DNA from: Clostridia bacterium
Lineage (GTDB): Bacteria; Bacillota_A; Clostridia; Oscillospirales; Acutalibacteraceae
Direction of reading: 5' to 3'
Length of the DNA: 9,915 nucleotides
Assembly (NCBI GenBank): GCA_024699005.1
Contig: JAILQN010000154.1
Span: 1 to 9,915, forward strand
Below, piece by piece: positions 7,201-9,915 of the stretch (the first letter of the stretch is position 1; each line of letters opens with the position of its first letter). The notes beneath the pieces are model-generated. The model made no database searches and was not told the DNA's origin. It saw nothing but the letters and a program-made list of their open reading frames with translations. Both the position numbers and the translations under genes were made by a program.

Positions 7201-8597
7201 AAGCGACCCTTGCCGAACGAAAAGCCGGGGGAGACGATCCGGACAGATACGTTCCGAATTACTCTTACGCGCATGCCGAAGGCTGGGTGATCAACCCGAA
7301 CGCCGCCGAAGCGCTGTATCAGATACCGGTCATCAAGGTAAGAGGACTGGAATACGGCGCGTACAGGGCAAGGATCGAGCCGCGTTTCGGCTCTTCCTAC
7401 AAACATTACAAGACTCTGGGAGGATATAACTACTTCGATCTGTACGTTGACGCGTTCAGGGTCTATGATCCTGCGGGCGTGGACGGCAGCGGCGCCGTCA
7501 GCTCCGCCGTGATACAGGATGCGTACAATCTCTCCGACGAGGCTTACGCGAAGTATACCTCGCTCAAGAACGTGGTCATCGGCTCCGACACCATGGGCAG
7601 TTATTTCGACGAGGACAAACAGTCCCGCGAGGGCTCGGTCATCGTTGACGGCAACGTTGTGCTCAGCACCGAGCGCCTTGAGGATTACAAGAAGTTCGGA
7701 CCGCTCAACGAGCTTTACCTCAGTCACGGGATGTCGGTCGCGTTTGAGATCTGCGCCAGCGAGATACCTGCCGACGTCCAGATCAGGATGAAGAAGATAA
7801 GCGCCGCCGACCCGACGTTCAGGATCACATACGTGACGTCCGGGGGTGCCGTGTTTACAAATGAGGTGGAGATACACACGTCGACGGACCTCAGTTACTC
7901 GATCATGGATATGATCGGCAAGAAAAACATCACATGGTCCAATGTGAAAGGCACGCAGGACGTCACTTCCGGTCTGGTCATCATTTCCAATACCGGAACG
8001 GAGGAAAGCATTATTTCCGTAACGGATCTTAAATGGACCTTCGCCGACGATCGCGGTCAGATCAAGGTCCATAACGGGGATTCCACTGTACTGATCTCCA
8101 ACGGCAGCCTGAGCAGACTGAAGAGGGTACTGTCGTTCTCGAAACACAATCTTGCGGCGGCGGATAACTCGTCCGCGCAGGGTACTTACGAGGACGGCGT
8201 CATCACCATGACGGTCACCACCGGCGCCGACGCCAGGAGCCTGGTCGTCAGGGATCAGGTGGGCGGCGTTATCGACGAGAGCCTGCTGGACGTGACATTC
8301 GAGGACCTGGACGACGAACAGAGACTGTGGACCGTGACAGTCGCCGAACAGGACGTGGACAGCTACACCTTCCTGATCGCGGCGGAGCGGGACGGCCTCG
8401 TCACGGGCGAGGAGATAAGTCTGACCGTGGACGTGGAAACCGCTCAGACCGAAGAACCGGAAGACGGTTCGGACGGCGGCGAAGATACGCCTGCAACCGG
8501 TTTCGCGGCGTTTGCCGAAAAGCTGCGCGGCTTCTGGTTCAGACTGATCGAACTGATCAAACGGATCCTCGCCTTCTTCAATATCGTCTGGGGATAA
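1257..8597 (+). CDS. Giant multidomain surface adhesin (fibro-slime, Cna-B/SpaA-like, jelly-roll modules), main segment after the in-frame TAG
   Basis: This continues the frame of the segment starting at 801; the TTG at 1257 is only the first possible start and has no ribosome binding site or signal peptide. Residues are numbered from 801. About 153-190 completes the N-terminal beta domain. 205-510 holds two beta-trefoil-like repeats rich in YL-x-x strands. About 530-680 is a beta domain typical of large clostridial adhesins (YNGAKVVVYTRVW, later LLWDLTEYYY). About 880-1055 is a fibro-slime domain (GDDDMWLYLD, LDIGGIHS, YYMERGASMSNQHMRFNL). About 1055-1530 holds pilin-like Ig domains (LILKKTISG, LSVTKRLYD, LTVEKFWSDD). 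1535-1740 has two SpaA/Cna-B domains, with candidate isopeptide Lys in RIVKID and AVKVD and Glu in LTETQTPAGY and LVETDAPAGY. About 1905-2420 is a jelly-roll-like module (YYEDDF, FAGTGFDVIS, YVDAFRVYDPAG). The end is an acidic linker and an amphipathic helix, with no canonical LPXTG. A surface adhesin role is inferred from the modules; the ligand is unknown. Confidence 0.85.
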   Translation: MGVVHFGSEPEVIDSTVSGKLVSFEATGFSVYALVDINELILSEGAVTDETAFDESMLFLCVANGSNLYYFTSQIINSGNANHGYVIKKTAANDTTAAAQYGFEKVAGTTNQYKMYLPGAGGAKQYLRFSGTTNVEFIDSVSDATVLTVERVANTENKFWITFQNGSTTYYLNMRGSTNGKGFNGSTYGKPTNDSGSQIMAKPLLEIVGDPYDLDGREFGLSLLDTKNAKAYSMTSVAKDAKSLKADELTIRKNTLYQNESVIQKLDGDIELFTFHYIEGEKKYYITQSIGGNTKYLSLSKSGNTYTLSFVNQPTENSKFTISVGTSGKIKISNSAGWITYSGGGFVGASSGSFLYLTEPSYLTDDDFVHYSAVKVSVSDDRYVYNGAKVVVYTRVWNDTTKEYEFYAIGHDGSLVSVYDAGSTIRWEGTQFNTLLWDLTEYYYAGTTTPNYYYELQNEYSGMYIAPQAFSGQIISGGTIGINLNGRRWGEYSTTIVAWDDARYDYAGLSGENGELNAVPYSQAQEFYFAVMDELDEIGLSTVETLDNADYGINMRMVLYPRNKIYNNGGKRNSLQTGTLYTNPTQSTGSAISGNFDVPDLNLVSNDMRPVDPAVTGTDTPVDEYYPVAVKTGKSLYALFGQATEVDNIFAENIHNESGYFQYDSSQNFATLVKDGEITDTFTVYNQLGTINISGLSQGHGQFMPYNPIGAPVASDYVYHTNLFKEEIPVDNPRRGEVLYKTTESQMNYFFGMVLEANFMQPEGGLDQYGHDIIYEFAGDDDMWLYLDNELVLDIGGIHSSLMGTINFSTGVVQLPNPTFDAKVAGSERYIYTTLRQIFTDNYNSREGATAEGLAEYIEKYFGDGDTFRDFTSHTMTMYYMERGASMSNQHMRFNLVTVPKGELILKKTISGTDKQNYSALEFPFQIWYKDTDDNDTWKTVSRAEDELGGYHYSGANYVYYDGTERPVDYAANYQGYENVFFLKPRESLRVQFPDEDVEYFIRECFIDTVIYDSVKANSAQLTGTPSDFDQDQTKADYSTEPEVIGFRKSVTFDNHVSENSLKNLSVTKRLYDEKGNRLSVADDPTGFRFRVYMGEGLDYYRMDSYYIRDPDGYYCKYDPDTQQFISLGISDFAVLSAAGNEDLLDRATFTTSPSGAIDKIPADYTFEIRNILVGTEFKIEERKSDIPKGYSLIQYLREDNSYLPNDGNQINSGIVRDRQSPHVIVENVRGFGLTVEKFWSDDNFMDSHDNIWFAVYYNGGLIPGTLRQMKTEITETNTSAESSVYYYFETLIDGAEFSDYVVKEIQLTEPHADPVVDEEGYVTNENDLLGCMRIVGGDVKLENGGVSSDTGEYSLFRYSVSYLQGEPTGYARNVRTDNVSNVRPGVRIVKIDYNGAPLSGVKFTLTDAQGNDVSESVYTSGADGLVLYAYPLEDVPYTLTETQTPAGYTSNIGPITFTLSGGVLTVEGDNNGAVSVEYDDETGEISLYVKNYKSSFTAVKVDSVSGNPLKGAHFALYRRIAGVNGLIKDFFPINGYDNIVTNSAGVLPGINETFPVGGYYLVETDAPAGYSRIDHDIIFTVDKTGKVEIVSEQDRGLFTSTVDPDTNELVYALTIPDQRSFVTVDLSPQTFVADFGLDIEYNVKDNNYMVPAGSVYSYIGVYSAEAFDAYGSLTPPKEALRLAAPGEPCEGDFGTLTLSADGATNYKIGSMEFTGEDVYCLAAEVTNIGGKALKDGEHVYVFEKITYLPATTIYYEDDFVDDTHYIDGVESTVTGYNFGKWSTVTGTSEKKSTQAADFAGLDTANIFGYDPNYTEFATYSNNSAHKVSVSTVNSGNKNKNWPYVEYTFAGTGFDVISVTSGDTGIFTVRVYDAETGAQVIPNQVIDTYYGYDYGSLYLDSTGNPTLQETDSPLYSATEEIIKTASSNSNVVAISGMFVTPTTTYIDTDGSVTETPYYRGADDRVTDKAWYKDIDTGDVISEATLAERKAGGDDPDRYVPNYSYAHAEGWVINPNAAEALYQIPVIKVRGLEYGAYRARIEPRFGSSYKHYKTLGGYNYFDLYVDAFRVYDPAGVDGSGAVSSAVIQDAYNLSDEAYAKYTSLKNVVIGSDTMGSYFDEDKQSREGSVIVDGNVVLSTERLEDYKKFGPLNELYLSHGMSVAFEICASEIPADVQIRMKKISAADPTFRITYVTSGGAVFTNEVEIHTSTDLSYSIMDMIGKKNITWSNVKGTQDVTSGLVIISNTGTEESIISVTDLKWTFADDRGQIKVHNGDSTVLISNGSLSRLKRVLSFSKHNLAAADNSSAQGTYEDGVITMTVTTGADARSLVVRDQVGGVIDESLLDVTFEDLDDEQRLWTVTVAEQDVDSYTFLIAAERDGLVTGEEISLTVDVETAQTEEPEDGSDGGEDTPATGFAAFAEKLRGFWFRLIELIKRILAFFNIVWG

Positions 8598-8608
8598 GAA
8601 ATCAGAAA

Positions 8609-8659
8609 CAACGATACAGACGCAGCGGTGACCCGGTCGCCGCTGCGTTTGTATCGTTG
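8609..8659 (+). terminator. Long hairpin after the giant adhesin gene, probable terminator or 3' end stabiliser
   Basis: Beginning 11 nt after the TAA, the two 25-nt arms (8609-8633 and 8635-8659) pair along their whole length. In the plus-strand RNA the only non-Watson-Crick pairs are two G-U wobbles (8619/8649 and 8629/8639); a realistic loop is CCCGG at 8632-8636. The following sequence (CGTTCATTC) is only mildly U-rich, so it is an imperfect intrinsic terminator and may instead protect the 3' end. On the minus strand the two wobbles become C-A mismatches. Confidence 0.65.
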
Positions 8660-8674
8660 CGTTCATTCAAACAA

Positions 8675-8709
8675 TAAAAAATGCCGCCTCTATTGAAGCG
8701 ACACTTTCT
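8675..8709 (-). terminator. Rho-independent terminator of the small-peptide operon
   Basis: On the minus strand GTCGCTTC (8702-8695), loop AATA and GAGGCGGC (8690-8683) form an 8-bp stem with two G-U wobbles, followed directly by an A and six Ts (8682-8676). The stem can extend outward through A-U pairs with the T run. It lies 15 nt after the stop of the 65-aa gene, in the right place to end the operon. On the plus strand the wobbles are C-A mismatches and the stem is poorer. Confidence 0.75.
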
Positions 8710-8723
8710 TTTAATGCAGATTA

Positions 8724-8921
8724 TCAGCCCATAAGATCACCGAGACCGCCTACGCCGCCGATAGCAGACAGCGCCTCTTCCTTGAGGTTGACGGAATCCA
8801 TCTGGCTGTAAGCATCTGCAAGATCATCTACCGGGATGTTGAGCCCGAGCTTGTTGAGACCGCGAACGATCGAAAGAATCAAGCGAAGAATATGTTTTGC
8901 AAAATCAAATATCGATAACAT
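8724..8921 (-). CDS. Small protein, 65 aa: hydrophobic cationic N-terminal helix plus acidic, Gly-rich C-terminus
   Basis: I do not recognise a family. The gene is last of three in a minus-strand operon, starting 32 nt after the 44-aa gene ends. The ATG at 8921-8919 is preceded by GAGAGGG with about 7 nt spacing, and the frame ends TGA followed immediately by TAA. Residues 1-24 (MLSIFDFAKHILRLILSIVR and on) form a strongly hydrophobic, net positive helix with the charged residues on one side. It could be a membrane anchor or an amphipathic surface-binding helix rather than a cleavable signal, since no AXA-type site follows. Residues 28-50 are acidic (VDDLADAYSQMD, LKEEAL). The tail is glycine-rich (IGGVGGLGDLMG), reminiscent of bacteriocin or pore-forming peptide segments, but this is only a resemblance. 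A membrane-associated small protein is the safest call. Confidence 0.75.
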   Translation of the reverse strand: MLSIFDFAKHILRLILSIVRGLNKLGLNIPVDDLADAYSQMDSVNLKEEALSAIGGVGGLGDLMG

Positions 8922-8953
8922 TGTATTGCCCTCTCTTTTGTATTGTTTTTACT

Positions 8954-9088
8954 TTATGCGGCGGAAGAACTCTCTTCTTCCTCTGCCTGTTTGAAGTATC
9001 CGAAAAAGCCCTTAAAAACATCAAAGATGTCCATGAACTTGTCGATGACTATATAGGCTATAGCCAAAAACTTATCCAAAAAATCCAT
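8954..9088 (-). CDS. Amphipathic small peptide, 44 aa, acidic
   Basis: The ATG at 9088-9086 has an excellent GGGAGG site (9102-9097) with 8 nt spacing, and the frame ends with TAA at 8956-8954. The product has a helix of about 35 residues (MDFLDKFLAIAYIVIDKFMD, then IFDVFKGFFGYFKQ), rich in Phe, Ile and Val. Asp and Lys recur every three to four positions, followed by a polar tail EEEESSSAA. Counted directly it has four Lys against nine Asp plus Glu, so it is net acidic, and it has no cysteine, signal peptide or leader with a double glycine. Length, acidity and amphipathicity recall staphylococcal beta-type phenol-soluble modulins, but I see no sequence match to them. It is second in the operon, 60 nt after the 36-aa gene. 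The function is unknown; action at a membrane surface is inferred from the helix. Confidence 0.72.
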   Translation of the reverse strand: MDFLDKFLAIAYIVIDKFMDIFDVFKGFFGYFKQAEEEESSSAA

Positions 9089-9148
9089 ACGATGCGCCTC
9101 CCTGTTTCTGCGCCTTATTGTCCGGGCGCGGGACGCCCGTCTGGTTGA

Positions 9149-9259
9149 TTATTTCTTTAATGATGCAAACAGTTCCTTAAGCTGAGCGATAATTTCAGCG
9201 ATACCGTCAAGGAAGCTGTGTATAGCCTCAGACAGAGACTGCCAATCGGATTTTGACAT
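9149..9259 (-). CDS. Amphipathic small peptide, 36 aa, first gene of the operon
   Basis: The ATG at 9259-9257 lies 8 nt after AAAGGGG (9275-9268), and the frame ends TAA at 9151-9149. The peptide reads MSKSDWQSLSEAIHSFLDGI followed by AEIIAQLKELFASLKK. From residue 5 on it can form one continuous amphipathic helix: Trp6, Leu9, Ile13, Phe16, Leu17, Ile20, Ile23, Ile24, Leu27, Leu30 and Phe31 fall largely on one face. Four Lys balance five acidic residues, so net charge is near zero. There is no signal peptide, so any export would need a dedicated transporter, which is not in this window. It is promoter-proximal and has the layout of a real gene. Alternatives are a leaderless bacteriocin-like or modulin-like peptide, or an intracellular partner that binds membranes or other helices. 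No family is recognised. Confidence 0.72.
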   Translation of the reverse strand: MSKSDWQSLSEAIHSFLDGIAEIIAQLKELFASLKK

Positions 9260-9279
9260 GAAATTCACCCCTTTCGTTA

Positions 9280-9294
9280 TTACAACGATTGTAA
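9280..9294. promoter_or_regulatory. Inverted repeat overlapping -10 and +1 of the peptide operon, candidate operator
   Basis: TTACAA-CGA-TTGTAA is a perfect 6+6 inverted repeat. It covers the -10 box and the likely start site of the small-peptide promoter, where a bound protein would block RNA polymerase. Its TACAA half-site recurs in a second inverted repeat at 9324-9342. No regulator gene is visible in the window. Confidence 0.4.
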
Positions 9295-9316
9295 ACCTTA
9301 CTCTATCAAAAGTCAA
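9288..9316 (-). promoter_or_regulatory. Sigma-A-type promoter of the small-peptide operon
   Basis: Read on the minus strand: TTGACT (9316-9311), a 17-nt spacer, then TACAAT (9293-9288). Each hexamer differs from consensus at one base. Transcription would start near 9281, giving a leader of about 21 nt ahead of the 36-aa gene. No other promoter is obvious between the three small genes, so a single transcript ending at the 8675-8709 terminator is expected. Confidence 0.75.
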
Positions 9317-9323
9317 TGATAAG

Positions 9324-9342
9324 ATACAATATATGTTTGTAT
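9324..9342. promoter_or_regulatory. Inverted repeat upstream of the peptide promoter, candidate second operator
   Basis: ATACAA, 7 nt, TTGTAT is a perfect 6+6 inverted repeat just upstream of the -35 box. It shares the TACAA/TTGTA half-site with the repeat at 9280-9294, and the two centres are about 46 bp apart. The region is AT-rich, so chance formation is possible and the spacer lengths differ. Confidence 0.3.
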
Positions 9343-9386
9343 TTTATGTTGCGCATATATGAACAAAATGTAAATATTTTTAAAAC

Positions 9387-9915
9387 TTACGAACTAAGCT
9401 CAAGATCTCTTCGATAGGACTTATCAAACGCGCGATTGATGATTTCCGCAAGATCGTCCGATCTGAGCGAATTGACGCCCTCTATCGTGGTGCCGCCGGG
9501 GGAGCAGACTTTTTTGACCCATTCGTCAAGATCGCCGCCCATTTCGGATATCAGTTTGGCGGAGCCCAGGACCACGCCGACCGCCGCGCGGCTCGCGGCG
9601 TCTTCCGGCAGACCGTGGGCGAGTCCGGCGCGGTAAAGCGAATCGATATACATGAAAGTATAGGCGGGAGCGCAGCCGCCCAGGACGCCGAAAGCGGAGA
9701 AGTCCGCTTCGTCAAGGGCGATGGCTTCGCCGAAGCTGCCGGCGAGAGCGCCGGTGAACTCCGCATCGTCCGCCGACGCGTATCTGCCGCCGGTGTAGGC
9801 GGACACGGCGGCTCCGACGTTGGCGTTAAGATTGGGGAATATCCTGCACACGCGCGCGGGTTTTTCGAAAAATCCCTCTATGTATCCTGTGGTTTTGCCT
9901 GCGGCTATAGAGATG
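9387..9915 (-). CDS. proC: Pyrroline-5-carboxylate reductase, C-terminal two thirds (5' end beyond right edge)
   Basis: ProC reduces 1-pyrroline-5-carboxylate to L-proline with NAD(P)H in the cytoplasm, the last step of proline synthesis. The visible 175 residues begin in ISIAAGKTTG, which aligns with the end of the Rossmann domain in known ProC. Then come IFPNLNANVGAAVSAY (family pattern MPNTPAxVxxGM), the substrate and dimer region GGCAPAYTFMYIDSLYRAGL (usual SGSGPAY with FIEAL), VVLGSAKLISEMG, and the signature CSPGGTTIEGVNSL (usual SPGGTT). The stop is TAA at 9389-9387. Family members are about 265-270 aa, so roughly 90 N-terminal residues with the NAD(P) glycine loop lie outside the window. 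The common Gly-Ser before PAY is Cys-Ala here, and Thr-Pro after the PN is Leu-Asn, so it is a somewhat divergent but intact-looking version. No clear intrinsic terminator follows it. It points the same way as the small-peptide operon, but a separate promoter lies between them. Confidence 0.93.
   Translation of the reverse strand, partial: ISIAAGKTTGYIEGFFEKPARVCRIFPNLNANVGAAVSAYTGGRYASADDAEFTGALAGSFGEAIALDEADFSAFGVLGGCAPAYTFMYIDSLYRAGLAHGLPEDAASRAAVGVVLGSAKLISEMGGDLDEWVKKVCSPGGTTIEGVNSLRSDDLAEIINRAFDKSYRRDLELSS

Noticed and set aside
8480..8510. Sortase anchor (LPXTG) at the end of the giant protein
   Set aside because: The only candidate is TPATG, which lacks the leading Leu and is followed by an amphipathic helix rather than a membrane span with a basic tail. 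I report it only as a degenerate resemblance.
8609..8659. Long inverted repeat as a transposon end, MITE or recombination site
   Set aside because: The arms are separated by a single base, no target duplication or transposase is nearby, and the place right after a stop codon with strand-specific wobbles fits an RNA hairpin better.
7035..8666. Long open frame on the minus strand (about 543 codons) opposite the giant gene
   Set aside because: Its translation is Arg-, Val- and Ile-rich without any domain, it lacks a ribosome binding site, and it runs antisense to well-supported domains. It is a codon-bias shadow, as are the other antisense frames at 3471-4424 and 5739-6734.
8897..9148. Plus-strand open frame across the small-peptide operon (about 83 codons)
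   Set aside because: It has no ribosome binding site and a mixed, low-complexity product, and it is antisense to two genes that have strong ribosome binding sites and a promoter.
8724..9259. Type I toxin-antitoxin or classical bacteriocin with immunity gene
   Set aside because: No antisense RNA promoter facing the small genes is evident, the first two peptides are not cationic, and no leader, transporter or clear immunity protein is present, so a specific assignment is not supported.

Overview
The window looks like a chromosomal segment of an anaerobic, Gram-positive member of the Clostridia, probably an uncultured gut or rumen lineage. The reasons are near-consensus sigma-A promoters, strong Shine-Dalgarno sites, moderately GC-rich genes between AT-rich intergenic spacers, and a giant secreted surface protein built from modules typical of clostridial adhesins. 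I see no rRNA, tRNA, CRISPR array, insertion sequence or phage gene.

Layout, left to right. (1) Positions 1-521, minus strand: the N-terminal part of an unrecognised secreted protein that runs off the left edge. (2) Positions 522-800: an AT-rich divergent control region with two back-to-back promoters (TTGACA-17-TATAAA leftward, TTAACA-17-TATAAT rightward). (3) Positions 801-8597, plus strand: one giant reading frame of about 2,598 codons for a multidomain surface protein. In order it carries a signal peptide, an N-terminal beta domain, two beta-trefoil-like repeats, a fibro-slime domain, several Cna-B/SpaA-type pilin-like domains, a jelly-roll-like module and an amphipathic C-terminal tail. 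The frame is broken once, by an in-frame TAG at 1248-1250 in the middle of the N-terminal domain, so it is listed as two CDS entries. (4) Positions 8598-8723: a convergent junction with two hairpins, one suited to each direction of transcription. (5) Positions 8724-9259, minus strand: a compact operon of three very small proteins (36, 44 and 65 aa), mostly amphipathic or hydrophobic helices. Each has its own ribosome binding site, and one promoter (TTGACT-17-TACAAT) sits upstream, flanked by two inverted repeats with the same half-site. (6) Positions 9387-9915, minus strand: the C-terminal two thirds of pyrroline-5-carboxylate reductase (ProC), a housekeeping proline-synthesis gene cut by the right edge.

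How the parts may fit together. The secreted protein and the giant adhesin share a control region and may be co-regulated. The giant protein lacks a canonical LPXTG anchor and ends in an amphipathic helix. The convergent operon makes free-standing peptides of similar character. A link between the helical tail and the peptides (shared membrane association, or a surface or peptide assembly like phenol-soluble modulins) is an inference worth testing. It is not something the sequence proves. ProC is probably an unrelated neighbour.
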